64,000 bases of DNA from Lineolata rhizophorae (Eukaryota > Ascomycota > Dothideomycetes > Lineolatales > Lineolataceae), in assembly GCA_010093515.1 (NCBI GenBank), contig MU001672.1, positions 654,630-718,629 of the forward strand, written 5' to 3'. Below are positions 33,201 to 44,144 of this stretch, piece by piece. Every line of letters starts with the position of its first letter. Position 1 is the stretch's first letter. The position numbers and the translations under genes were made by a program. Below the pieces are notes generated by a model. That model did no database searches. It had not been told where the DNA came from and was given only the letters and a program-made list of their open reading frames with translations.

Positions 33201-33867
33201 CAAGAGTGCTTCCTCCTCCGAGGACGAGCACGACGAGGAATCGCGCCTCCCAGAAGCCGACCGCGAGACGTTCGTGCGCATCCTGGCTTCCTGGTCCGAC
33301 ACCGGCCTTGAGGAAGATGTCCGGCTACGTGCCAGCGCGCTTAGCATCTTGTCCAGTTGCCTGACCACTCCCGTTGCTCTAGCATATCTAAAGCCGTCTA
33401 CCGCACGCGCCGCGGCTGAGCTGTCGCTCGCGGTACTCTCGCTCGAAACGGGCGCTGAGCGCGCCATTCTGCGGCGCGCAGCCGTACTGGTGCTTCTCGC
33501 ACTGGTGAAAGGTGCGGACGGGGCGCTCGAGAATGGATGTGCGGGCGATGTCGAGGTGCAGGTCGCGGAGGTCCCGTGGGCAGAGGTGGAGAGGGTAGTG
33601 ACGTGGAAAGAAGAGGAAGATGAGGATGAGCTGGTGAGAGGTCATATTGAGGTGTTGAGGGAAGGATTGGAGACGTGGAGAGTAAAGAGGGCCTTCGGGA
33701 TGAGAGCAGCGGAGGAGGGGGGTGTGATTGAAATGGAAGGGATACGGTTGGGTGGTGGGATAGCAAGGTTTAATGGGAAGGAAATTCAAGGACTGTCGAT
33801 TGGCCTCGGTGAGGATAACAGTAGTATTACATCACGAGAGATGTTGGTAGAGGAGGTTGAGGAGTGA
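30299..33867 (+). CDS. RTP1: RNA polymerase II assembly factor RTP1 / TANGO6-type HEAT-repeat protein
   Basis: Three exons, 30299-30359, 30421-30958 and 31011-33867, give 1151 residues of mostly alpha-helical, HEAT-like sequence. The C-terminal half has the segments I associate with the RTP1_C1 and RTP1_C2 regions: ALRTIESLVRSP, then FLRAALPDRDPFVYTAAIRALVAL, and near the end ERAILRRAAVLVLLALVKG. A charged linker with KKTLAVRQKHARRAAQKQKD and an acidic serine cluster separates them. Yeast Rtp1 links Pol II subunit assembly to nuclear import; the animal homologue is TANGO6. The first intron (61 bp, GTACGG...CCAG) is inferred from frame: read straight through, the first exon soon meets a stop. 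Codon third positions turn strongly GC in the last third. Confidence 0.87.
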
Positions 33868-34016
33868 ATAGGATTTTTTTTTTCTTTTTTTCTTTTTGTG
33901 ATTGATGGGAGCTAGCTCGGAAACTAGAGAGTTTGTGAAGAGGAAACCAGAGAATCTGACCAGGATGCTTTATGCACACGCGGGATCGCACGGCAGTAGC
34001 CAAGCAGCAGCAAGGA

Positions 34017-34473
34017 CTACTTGCGGCGGTGGAGCTTCCTTTTCTTTCTAGGGGTGTTTTGAGGAGGTTTGGGACCGAGCCCATACTTAGCACGCTCCTC
34101 ATCACTCAATTCCCAAGGCAGCACCTGAGGCCCATGCTTTGGCTTTTTGGGTTCATCTTCAATCTTGACTGGCTTGCGAAAATTCATGTCGTCAGCCCAG
34201 TCAAGTGCCTTCTCCATAACGTTGCTCTCCTTCGGTTCAGGAGAGCGAGTCCGCTTCATGCCAACCTTCTTCACATCGTCTTTATCCTTCTTATCGCCGA
34301 CCATTTTCTCATCACCTTTATCCTTCTTAACGCCGATCACTTTCTCATCGCCTTTATCCTTCTTAACGCCGATCACTTTCTCATCGCCTTTATCCTTCTT
34401 AACGCCGACCATTTTCTCATCGCCTTCATCCTTGTTAATGCCGACCACGTTCTCCACCCCTTTGCCAGTCGAC
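34017..34473 (-). CDS. Lysine-rich repeat ORF: SmF C-terminal extension or separate small gene
   Basis: An open frame of up to 152 codons runs from an AG acceptor (CTAG before 34473) to TAA. It starts STGKGVENVVGINK and has five 12-residue units of the type DKGDEKVIGVKK at 34251-34430, then KRTRSPEPKES, a helix-like ALDWADDMNFRKPVK, a conserved-looking PWELSDEERAKYGLGPKPP and a basic end (RKKRKLHRRK), which looks nuclear. It has no obvious ATG before the repeats: the frame opens with GTG at 34457 and the first Met is inside unit 1. This fits better with a downstream exon than with a free-standing gene. If the SmF stop codon is skipped through the GTGAGA donor at 34549, the frame continues exactly. 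I do not recognise the C-terminal part. Confidence 0.5.
34251..34430 (-). repeat. 36-bp coding tandem repeat, five units
   Basis: Five tandem 36-bp units encode DEGDEKMVGVKK, DKGDEKVIGVKK (twice), DKGDEKMVGDKK and a diverged DKDDVKKVGMKR. The two central units are nearly identical at DNA level, indicating recent slippage or recombination. Confidence 0.9.
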
Positions 34474-34545
34474 CTAGCGTGCAGTAAGCTAATTTCGCAA
34501 AGGCCAACCCTAGATAAAAAGGCCGGCCCTGATGCGAATCGTTTC

Positions 34546-35080
34546 TCACCCGGACATCTCGGTGTCTTCCTTCCCGCGAACGATCCAGAGGACGTTGTTA
34601 CAACTAAATACCCAAGAACCCACGGTTAGCAAGCTATGTTTGCAACACTGACACTTGGCAGCGAGGGCTGATTGACTGCGCAAGATGAAGGTATTTTGAA
34701 GGTGACTTACCGGATCAGCACTTGCCCGAGAGTCTCGCTCTTCCCGTCTTTAAGGTGCTCAACGGTCCCCTGGAGCAAGACGTTCATGTAGGAATCGACC
34801 GCGACGAGGCGACCTGTGTACTCGTGGCCCCACTTGAGCTTAATGTGTATAGGGCCCCCGACCCTGTAAATAGCTTTGTTAGTTTGCTAGTCACTTTGGG
34901 ACTATTAGACATGCGATGTAGCGCGGGCGCTACATGAAAGTTGCGGTTGCGCGGTCACGTGGAGGCACGTACAGAGAGTTGAGGAAGGGCCTAGGGTTGA
35001 GAGGCGCGGTCTAAACCTAGTGTGATTAGCATGGATCTTGTCCTAAGACGGCTAACTATATAACAGAGACTTACGCTCAT
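34546..35080 (-). CDS. SMX3: Small nuclear ribonucleoprotein F (SmF)
   Basis: Four exons, 35075-35080, 34973-35010, 34711-34863 and 34546-34603, give 84 residues, the normal length of SmF. The protein begins MSTAPLNPRPFLNSLVGGP and contains Sm1 (IHIKLKWGHEYTGRLVAVDSYMNVLL) and Sm2 (GQVLIRCNNVLWIVRG). The LNPRPFLN and KLKWGxEYxGxLVxVDxYMN patterns are specific for SmF rather than other Sm or LSm proteins. SmF is one of the seven Sm-ring subunits that assemble on U1, U2, U4 and U5 snRNAs. The first exon is only ATGAGC. The stop TGA at 34546-34548 lies within GGGTGAGA, a good 5' splice site, which offers an alternative longer product (see the preceding lysine-rich ORF). The symbol is the yeast name. 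Confidence 0.92.
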
Positions 35081-36882
35081 GATGAGAGTTTGTCTTGAAA
35101 GCAAGCTTTTCGCACAGCAGAAGGATCTTCGTGGTGTTGTGCTTGAGGAATGGCAGGTCTAGAGATTCAAGAAGAAAGTTTGTAGAAGACGCGACGGAGC
35201 AGCCGTATATGCGCAATCGTTTGGCGAGACGGGGCCGGATTAACTCTGGGCCGGCTAAGGCGGCTATTACCCCACGCACCATGGAGAAAAGAGTCTCAAC
35301 CTGCATTAGAAAAAGCTTGAATTTAATAGCTACGGAAATATCAGAATCTGGGCATTCATGTCAATCTGTACGTAAACTTTGTCTCTCGGTTTACGCTATA
35401 GCCCTGCGACATTATCCTCAATTGTTGCAACAGGTAATTTAGAGCTTTCACAGCAAAGTCCAACTTTCAGAGTCGGATGTAGAAACACACGCATTTCGAA
35501 TGTCTCCCTCTCCACTTGTTAGTTTGTGTAAAAATAGTAGTCCCGAATGCATATGCAGAAGTGGGAAGGAAGAAGATAATAGGCAGATTGATGACTTATC
35601 TCTAGAAATGTTGTGCTCCTAGCTAGTAGTTAGACAACGTAACAGTAGACATGCTGTTGTTTGGCGAGAGTGTTTTATAGGTCAAGTAAACGTTAGTAGA
35701 AGCTCTAGTGGGATTATTTTGAGATGCACACTCCTTTTACAATAGCCGAGAGATTGTGCAGTCGAATACAAGTTTCTATAGATGATTGATACTCTATGTA
35801 GAACCGATGTTGTGCACAATTCAACACGTACTCTCGATAGTGCTGAATCATTACCATTGGATGGTGCTTCTAAGATGTATACACAGCATTTACCTATGCT
35901 TAGTACTCGGAATATACTATGAGACACAAGCCTTCAAATCTACTTGTAAATCCTAATTGATACACTATGTACTAGGGTGTGAATTTATGAGACGGCCGTG
36001 TTCTCTTGTAATGCATCAACACACGATTCTGCCAAATTGTCTGACTGAACTTACAAAGTCGCTATACGTAATGAGTAACTCATACCAGATAGGGATCTGG
36101 ACTTGCAAAGAGAAGGCCGTACATATCACCAGTTTAACAGTAGATATTGTGCTTGTTCTCGATTATAAAAGCTTGATAATTTCGAGAGCACGTAAAGAGG
36201 GCTTCCAAGCATTCTATTTAGGCTGGCCATTTCACTGTTCTATCTAGTAGAGATATGTAATTATATTTGCGTAATAGGTATGGATTTCTTACAGCAAAAT
36301 GGATGCGCTCTGACCTGAAATATTCTTAGAAGCTATCTACACTGGGTCCATGCAAAGCTTCGTCCTGAGTAAAGTGGGAGATCCATCATGCTATCCCTCA
36401 AACATCTTGTATCATCTATAACTTGGAGAATACTACAAGTATCTTGATCGCCTTCATATTATTACCAAGAGGTTTGCTAGTGCTATCGTGAGCGTAGTGC
36501 AATCTAGAGATTCTGGGGAATACATTCAGCCGTACCAAGCCTTTGCAGCGCAAACATAGGAACATGGTCTAAACAGCTATCTTTTTTTGTGCTTAATTTT
36601 GCGAATCGAAAAGGAGCGGCTATTGCACCACCGATAATATGTAGAATAAAAAATAAGGCGCTTGTGCACACACGCGCTAGCTTACTACGTAGAACCTAGA
36701 TAGGTACCGGCGCTGATGCAATCAGCGCCCCGCGGTGGCTGCACGAGGCCATCAAGGTACTCTGTGCTCGGCCGTTTAGGTTTTGCAACACCACTCATCC
36801 CGGCCAACCGCCACGGCCGTCTCACCAAAATCCGGACGCCCTCACGACGCCGATTTTGCGAGTTCACCAACAGCGCTCGTTC
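35081..36882. other. 1.8-kb AT-rich divergent intergenic region
   Basis: Between SmF (-) and the zinc-finger gene (+). 35.3-36.7 kb is AT-rich with stops in all frames and no ORF over about 115 codons. It has no clear tandem unit and no recognisable transposon protein. The last 200 bp before 36883 return to GC-rich sequence and probably carry the zinc-finger gene promoter. Confidence 0.5.
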
Positions 36883-38874
36883 ATGAACTCTTCTCAGCAC
36901 CTCCGGCGCGCGCGGAGCGCCGAAGGAGACCAGTCCGTGTCCATGCGCGACGTCGAACTCTCGCCGTCCTTTGTCGCACCGTTCCCAAACCACACGGCTG
37001 GCCAACAACTACGGCCGTGCCCTTTCGCCCACACACACCCTCCACACCCCCGCGACTTCCTCGCCGACGGGCACCACTCCTCCTCCTCTGCCGCAGCCGC
37101 TTCCCCGGCGGACCTGTGCCTCTTCGATTGCACCGACTTCTCTACGCAGTGCTTCGGCGGGAACGACTGTCCGGGTCTCGCCTTCGCCGACGCCTGCGCG
37201 GCCGCCGGCGCGGTCGGCGCAATCGGGACGGTCGAGGACTTCGACGCCGCCTGCGCTAGTCCGGCATGTCCGGAGCTGCCGCCGTGCACGAACCCGTCGT
37301 GCGAGCAGGCGCAAGAGCCGTGTCCAGAAGGCTGCCTTGAGGACGACACGGGTGCCTTCGACGGTGGTGAGGGCCAAGGAAGTAATTCCGGAGGACTTGA
37401 GTATGATTGTCATATGGACGGCGTCGGCGATGGCGATGAATGTAGTGGGGTCTGGCCGGATGGATGTGCAGGAGGTTCGTTCTGGCGTGCCGGCGGTTTC
37501 GCCCCTGGGTGTTGGGATTGCGAATCGAGTCGAAGAGAGCACCAGGGCTTCGTCTGCCCAGATAGCTGCAAACTAGGCATGGAACATCGCACATCTCTAG
37601 CGGATTTGGCAGCTATGGCGGGTGCGCGAGAACGATTATGGAACGCGGACGAGGCTGCCGCGTCGTTAGGCCACGCCGATGGAAGGAAACAGCATTATCA
37701 CCTGGGCGTGATGAAGACGTCTCGGCAAGCGAGTGGCATCCAGGAGCCCCGATCAAACCTCCTAGGCAGTCCGAGGGATACTGTCCAGTTCTATTCTGCC
37801 GAGGGTTTCTCACTCAATGACGATTCGACGACTATGAGCTCATGCACCCCAGCTATGGAAAGTATGACGGAAGACGATGATGAGGATGGCGAGCGGACAC
37901 CTACCGCCATGCCTACGCCTCTTCTGACTTCTAGGGAATCCACTCCACCGTCAGACGTAAATTCTCTCGTCTGGCCTGCACAAGAGTCGTTTGGTAAAGA
38001 CGCATGTAGATGGATGATGAAAGGTGTAGATGGCAGAGTCGTTCCCTGCGGGCATCAGTTCAGCTCGCCGCATGACTTGCACAAGCACGTCCGACAAGCA
38101 CATCTGAACCGCATGGCACGCCCCTACGTGTGTATGTGGGCTGGTTGCAAAGGTTGCGGGGAGCAGACTCAGAAGAGCAAGTTGGAGCGGCATCTATGCA
38201 CACATACAAAGTGTGAGTTAAGCCTATCAATACATTTGATCAATTTGCCTTTGAATTACGCTCGTTAACCCAGGTTGAACGTACTAGACAAGCCGTTCGT
38301 CTGCCAGTTCGACGGATGCGGGCAGGCTTTCACGACGAAACAGATCCTACAACATCATGTAAAGACGCACCAAGGCACAAGAGACAAGAAGTGCGAGTTA
38401 TGCGACTACACCTGCACAACACAGACGTCATTGCGTTAGTTAGCCATTCTTTTGTGTCACTCGACATCGCGAATCTTCTAACTGGATATGATCCCCTTAC
38501 AGAGAACCACATCCGTGCTGTGCACACGAAGGAGAAGCCGTACAAGTGCAACTTCCCAGGATGCGATTTTCGCTGTTCGGACTCGTCAAATTTGTCAAAG
38601 CATGCAAAGACGCACAATAAACGGGTTTTCAAGTGTCCACACCCAGGCTGCGCCTCTAAGGCTGAGAGCCGACTAGGTATGTATCTAACCAAGACGCATA
38701 CTTCCCCAAGCTATGCAGTGTGGACTAAAAAAGAACCTAGACAATTTCAAACGCCATTTGAAAACCTCAGGACATTGTCCTGAGTTACTGTCAGATCCTG
38801 CAGCAATGAAGCGGTTCAGAGAAGCCGCGATAGCTGGAGGTGAGCCGTCTTGTTGGTACTTCTCAGAGGTGTAG
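36883..38874 (+). CDS. C2H2 zinc-finger transcription factor with cysteine-rich N-terminal region
   Basis: Four exons, 36883-38212, 38288-38434, 38503-38676 and 38741-38874, give 594 residues. The N-terminal part is rich in cysteine pairs (LCLFDCTDFSTQCFGGNDC, CASPACPELPPCTNPSCEQ), then Ser/Thr/acidic sequence. The C-terminal 190 residues hold five to six C2H2-type fingers: CGHQFSSPHDLHKHVRQAH, CMWAGC...HLCTHT, CQFDGCGQAFTTKQILQHHVKTH, CELCDYTCTT...HIRAVH, CNFPGCDFRCSDSSNLSKHAKTH, CPHPGCASKAESRLDNFKRH. Linkers such as TKEKPYKC are typical of DNA-binding fingers. The Cys-rich half plus a C-terminal finger array recalls zinc-sensing Zap1/ZafA regulators, but this is only a resemblance. Every intron falls within the finger array and keeps its spacing. 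The frame is open upstream to a TTG, but 36883 is the first ATG. Confidence 0.85.
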
Positions 38875-39374
38875 ACGTAGGCAATCCCGCCGCGACTCCA
38901 AACGCTTATCGATATATCGAATGCTCTCATCACGTTTATTTGCCTCCCACACCTGCTAAGAATTGAAGGAAACTTGTATTTGATACCCAGCTGAGCGTGC
39001 CTCACGTCACAATTTGGGGGTACCACAGGTCTGCATTGTTGTCAGTCATGCCCGTGGCTTTCCCGCCCCATATGTCACTAAAAGTCTTGTAGACATCAAT
39101 TAAGATGTCAGAAGGCGCGTTCTCGCGTCCTCTTCGCGTACACGCGTTCATAATACCATATTTAGCCTTTGTTGGACGATTCACACGCGTATGTCCCGAA
39201 TAACCGATGGATGAAGTTCATTTTGATCAAATGATGGCCCCTTATCATGCTAAGGTACACCGATGAATCGTGGAAAAGGTGTATTGCTAGCCCGAATCGC
39301 AATGCTCCGACAGAAGTCTTTTTAAGAGAAAGGATATTCCCAAACAGCCCGCTTCCCCAACGCTCGCTATCCCG
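38875..39374. other. Convergent intergenic region (zinc finger / L35)
   Basis: 500 bp between stop codons on opposite strands; 3' UTRs only. No further feature is seen. Confidence 0.45.
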
Positions 39375-40093
39375 TTACGCCTGTGAATAGAAAATGCGTT
39401 AGCCTTCCGTTCTTTGATCCATTCCCATTCCTTGTACCACGCATGTGCTGCTTCTAGCGTACCTTGACGGCGTAATTCCGCTGCGGAAAGTGGGTCTGCT
39501 TCTTCTTCTGCTTCTCGGTGACCAGGGAAAGCTCGTGCCTAGTTAGGCGGCGGCGCATGGCGCGCGTCTGCTTGGGGCGTAGGTCGAGCGGCAGAAATTT
39601 CTTGTTTTTGTAAAAGAGGCGCAGTTGAGCGCGCTGGTTGGCGTTGATGACGGTGAGAATGCGGGCGATCGATTTGCGGACGTCGTGGCTGTTGGATAAC
39701 GGATGGCAGCGTCAGTCTGAGTCCCTTACGGCATTATAGCCTCTTCGGTCCCGGAGCCAGCGTATTTTTCTTGCTCTCCCCTTTTTTTCTCCTCCCTCTT
39801 CCTCGCGCGTAATGCGTGCCGCTTGCGGGCCGTTTGACGTACATCTTGGTCAGCTTTCCCTGGGCGCCGCCCGCGATCTTCTGCGTGCGCAGAGACACGA
39901 GTTCCGTCTTCAGCTCCTCCAACTGCTTCTTGAGCTCCTCCTTGTTCTTCCCCCACAACTGGTTCGCCTTAATCTTGGACGACTGCGAGCCACCGGTTCG
40001 TCAGCACTTCTTTGCGTCTTCATTTCAATCCATCGATCAAACCCCTCCTGAAAATCCAACGTAAGCTGTCCCATACATGAGATTACGCACCAT
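39375..40093 (-). CDS. RPL35: 60S ribosomal protein L35 (uL29)
   Basis: Four exons, 40091-40093 (ATG alone), 39843-39982, 39463-39688 and 39375-39380, give 124 residues, the standard L35 length. The protein reads [22 protein letters not shown], then [66 protein letters not shown] and [11 protein letters not shown]. The last intron was placed because its AAG/GTACGC donor and CACAG acceptor give the conserved Lys-Ala C-terminus; reading through would give Lys-Val-Arg-stop instead. L35 sits near the polypeptide exit tunnel of the large subunit and helps dock chaperones and targeting factors. An intron right after the start codon is common in fungal ribosomal protein genes. It is divergent from GOS1. 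Confidence 0.94.
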
Positions 40094-40396
40094 TTTGGCG
40101 ACCGACTAGATGTCGCAGAGTCGAAGGTGGAGAGGGAAGAGGAGAGTTGGTCGTCGGTGTCTTGTGGGCGATTGTGTGAGCGTGCGGGTTTCGCAAAAGT
40201 GTGGTGGGCTCGCTTAGCTCGGCGCTTGCCTCTGCGCTGCGGCCGGGGTGCCCTAACGAATCGGAAGTCTTGGCGCTGCTGGATGACATAAGCCGTCTGG
40301 CCACATCCCGCAGACCCTCCTAGGTGGTGAGAGGCAGCAGCAGTATCAGTCCTCCTTCATTTTCGCCCTGCGCTTAAAGATAACGAAACAAAGGCC

Positions 40397-41304
40397 ATGG
40401 CGTCCACGGGCAGCGGCTGGGCGCAGCTGCGCCAGCAGGCACGGTCGCTGGAGACTCAGGTATTTCCTCCTTCTTTGGACTTGTCACAAATACAATTGTA
40501 TATGAGCGGAGATGCTAACCAGGCATCTCTCTCCCGACGCGTAGACAGAGACCCTCTTCCACACATACGCTCAATACGCCTCAATGAGCAACATACCCCA
40601 GAAGCCGTCGGAAGAAGAGCAGCGCACAGAAGCCCAACTGCAAGACTTCCTTGAACGAGTACGTACTGCGCGGTGAATTCCGCGGGAGGACAGCTTCATC
40701 CCACCCCCCTAACTACTCCTTTTTCCTTCCTCCTTACCCCGATTATTCCTAGTCATATACAAGTACTAACTTGTGTACCCCTTCCGTTCGCTAGCGTGAA
40801 ACCCTCCTCGCCCAACTAAGCCGCCTCCTCGATTCTGAATCCGCTGTCTCCTCCTCCGCCGTACGCCACTCCAACCTCTCCCGCCACCGGGACATACTCG
40901 CGGACCACAGGCGCGAGCTCTCGCGACTGCGCTCGTCTATCGCCGAGAACCGCGCGCGCGCCAACCTGCTGTCAACGGTGCGCTCCGACATAGACGCCTA
41001 CCGCGACGCAAACCGCGACCCGGGCGCCGCCGAAGCCGACTACATGCTCGACGAGCGCCGCCGCATCGACAACAGTCACTCTGTCGCTGATGGTGTCCTT
41101 AGCCAGGCCTACGCCGTCAGCGAGAGTTTCGCCAACCAGCGCGAGACTCTCTCCAGCGTGAACAGGAGGATAGTCGCCGCCGCGAGTCAGGTTCCTGGCA
41201 TTAATAGCTTGATCGGGAGGATTGGGAGTAAGAAGAGGAGGGACGGGATTATCCTGGGCGGCTTTATTGCATTTTGCTTCTTGATGGTTTTATATTTTAG
41301 GTAG
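40397..41304 (+). CDS. GOS1: Golgi v-SNARE GOS1 (GOSR1/GS28)
   Basis: Three exons, 40397-40459, 40545-40658 and 40795-41304, give 228 residues, matching Gos1. It begins MASTGSGWAQLRQQARSLE, followed by TETLFHTYAQYAS across the first intron. Helical heptads follow, then the SNARE motif (about residues 140-200) with the central layer glutamine in ESFANQRETLSSVNRRI. A single C-terminal membrane anchor (IILGGFIAFCFLMVLYF) ends one residue before the stop, giving a tail-anchored type IV protein. Gos1 is a Qb-SNARE for intra-Golgi and ER-Golgi transport, acting with Sed5, Ykt6 and Sft1. It shares a 303-bp divergent promoter region with L35. Confidence 0.94.
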
Positions 41305-41785
41305 AGAGGGAGCCCAACAAAACGAAGAGAGGCGAAGGAGACGACGCTGATATGAAGATGGGGAGAGGAACGTTGGTTATTTGTTGTTCTAGCATTTCCT
41401 TAGTCTGGTTTGGTTGACGTCATATTGTATGAGGTAAGGATTCAATTAGCGGAACTCCGGGCGTTCAGAGGGTTTTGCTATCGCGATTTGCGGAGTTGAG
41501 CGATGTTCTTTGCTGTACTATTATACTTGCACGCCATCAACAGAGCGGCTCTGGCTACTGGTGCATTAACATCTGTTCTTTATTTTTGGCCATGCTACTC
41601 CTGGAACCCTAGCTGGCCCACGTTGCTCGCCAAACGCTTGGATATTATGCCAGACAGCAAATCGAGCTTGCTTTTGAGCGTCACCCCTCAAGCCTTCCAT
41701 ATTCGTCTTAGATGTGAAAGGCAAACCTGTCTTTTCCGCTAGTCATTTGCAAGTGTCCAATGTCCCTTGCTCTCTACCACTTACA
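41305..41785. other. Convergent intergenic region (GOS1 / DPP3)
   Basis: 481 bp between stops on opposite strands. It contains 3' UTRs and no other feature I can support. Confidence 0.45.
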
Positions 41786-44144
41786 TTAGATATACTCCCT
41801 CTCAGCAAAACTCTTGATCATTCCTTCGGCGGTGGGCTCATATTCCTTGAGTTCAACCTTTCCATCCGGACCCAAGACCGTATTGGCCTGCACGAACACC
41901 TTGCGGGGTGCCTTCTTAGCCAGCACCGCCGGTCGCACTTTGTTTTTGTACCAGTCGTCCACGGCAGTGATATCCTCGTACATCTTTGTGCCTGCCTCAA
42001 CGTCCGCCGTCGCCTTGTACACCTGCAGCTTACGCAGGTAGTCCTCAACGGCTGGGCGGCCGTGCGACATGATCTTGCTCTTGTCCACGTTGATGGTGAG
42101 GTCCGACAGGTCATCGGCGGTATAGTCGAGGGTGCAGAAGCCGTCACCGGCACGCAAGAAGGTCTGCAGGATAGAGAAGCGCGCCTGCATGTGCGCCTGG
42201 CCCCACTTGCCGCTCTGCGGATCCCAGAACTCGACCGCGACCATGCCCGCGCGCGCCATGCTCAGATAGCTCGCGTACAGGATGTCGGCGGCGGGGCCCT
42301 CGTCCCGCGGCGTGCCGTCGCCGAAGCCGAAGATAGACAGAACGCCGAAGTCGCAGCTCAGCGCCATGGCAACGCACTCGGCACGACACTCCTCGTACGA
42401 TGCGGCTACGGGGCCGAACACGGAGCCCCACGTCTGGCCCGGCTTGTACCACGTCTTGACGGGCTCGCCTGTCAGCGGGCTGATGGGCGGATTCTTGATG
42501 TTGAAGTTGTATTGGCCTGGAGACGTCTCTTGGAGGAGCTTGCCGCAACCGTGGCCGAGAAGCTCGTGCAGCCCGACTTGCACCTCGAAGGCGGGGTCGC
42601 GGCAGCGCAGGTAGAGGTCGATGTCGCGCTCTTTGAGGAACGGAAGGGGCTCGTTGGGGCCTTTGGCGGAGAGTACGTTGCCTAGCGAGACATTCTTGAA
42701 GCCGAGATTCTGTCGGATCGAGTCGAAGTTGGGGATGTTGATTCCTGCAGGGATGCTAGCAGAACGTAAATATCTACGGAACAAACGACGACTTGGGGAA
42801 AGGAAAAGGTTTGAATTCCCAACTTACCCGCTTCCTGCAAACGTTAGCACTTCCAAGCTCGTAAAGTCCGGACTCAGAAATGTATCCTTCTCAAACGACT
42901 CGTCCCACGGCAGCATTGGAATCAAGTCCGGTGCCACCGCGACCAGCTTGCCAAACGCGCGTGTCCGCTCCTTGTTCACCATGGCTGCAAAACCCTCCCA
43001 CTCGCCCCTGATGCCATGCGGATCGCGATACGTCTCGACGAAGCCGATATTGCACTCGACAGCGGGGCCCTTATCCTTGATCCACGAGCGCTGGCTTTGC
43101 AGACAGGCCTTCATGGATCCCGTGCGAAAGTGCTGCGCGTACGCCTGATGCATGGCGCGCTGCGTCTCGTTGAGGGCTGCATCCGCCGCCTTGCCAATCT
43201 CCGTCGCGACGGTGCCCATCTGCTCCGCGTAGTCGCCGTAAACGAGCTTGACCTTGCTCCCCCCCAGCGGGCCCTCGCTCAGCGTCCACTCCGTCTCTTC
43301 GCCAAGATCGCGCTCCTCGGCCGGCGGAGCGCGCTCAGCCGACGCGATCAGCACCTCGAACACGGCTCCACCGTCCACCTTCCGCAGCCGCGTGTTTTCC
43401 GGCAACAGCTTCTTGCCCTCGAGGAAGTCGCTGACGGCCGTGATGTCCGCTTCGGTGATGTCCGGCGAGTCCGGGTAGTACGTTGACACATGGCCGGCGT
43501 CCGGGTAGCCCAGATGCATCTTGCTCGCCGACGCGCTCGCGAATATGCCGTCCTTGACCCGCTCGTACAGAGCCGCGGTCTCTTCGCCCCCGGCCGTTGC
43601 AAGCGCCCTCAGCGCCGCGGCCGCCGTCCGCGGCACGAACTTTGAGTCGCCAAATGACTTGTAGTTACCCAGGTTACCGAGGAACTGCGCCGCGAACGCG
43701 AGGAAGGTTGACATGTCGGTCTCGGAAATGCCCGCTGCAGTACGTGCCACCACCCAGTCGCCATTGAAACGCTTGTGAAGCGCCAAGATGAAGTCATAGA
43801 TAGGCTCGGATTCGGGCGATATCTGCCGCAGCACGATGCGGGTGCCGGCGTAGCAGGCGCTGGATGGGTGTTGAGAAGAAGTGTTAGTAGGTGGATTGCG
43901 GATTTCTCCATGGTGAATAGAATGCACGGGGATAAATGTTGGAAGCACGAAGCACGGCCCGAGGCTAATACCTATGGCGCGTGCGATTACAGGAAGAATA
44001 TCATTGTGCTTTTGCTTACACAGAAATATGGTGAGCGTATAGCTTTTCTTGGTCACTCAGCGCATCGAAATGGGGCTTGATCTTCAGCTGGACGATATTT
44101 GGTGGGTCATCGGCCAGGTAGTGCTTCAAGACTTCGGGATCCAT
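41786..44144 (-). CDS. DPP3: Dipeptidyl peptidase III (metallopeptidase family M49)
   Basis: Three exons, 44020-44144, 42828-43859 and 41786-42755, give 708 residues. The zinc site is intact: HELLGH near residue 451 and EECRAE near 506, spaced as in other M49 enzymes. Other family segments are LGNLGNYKSFGDSKFVP, HLGYPDAGHVSTYYPDSPDIT, ECNIGFVETYRDPHGIRGEWEG and NIPNFDSIRQNLGFKNVSLGNV. The start MDPEVLKHYLADDPPNIVQL matches the usual fungal N-terminus. In-frame Met codons at 44156 and 44165 and an open frame back to 44330 leave room for a slightly longer form, possibly a targeting sequence. DPP III removes dipeptides from short peptides in the cytosol in late protein turnover. Both introns keep frame (GTAAGC and GTAAGT donors). 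Confidence 0.94.

Noticed and set aside
41714-42685. 323-codon open frame on the plus strand
   Set aside because: It is the exact antisense of DPP3 exon 3, which carries the HELLGH and EECRAE zinc motifs on the other strand.
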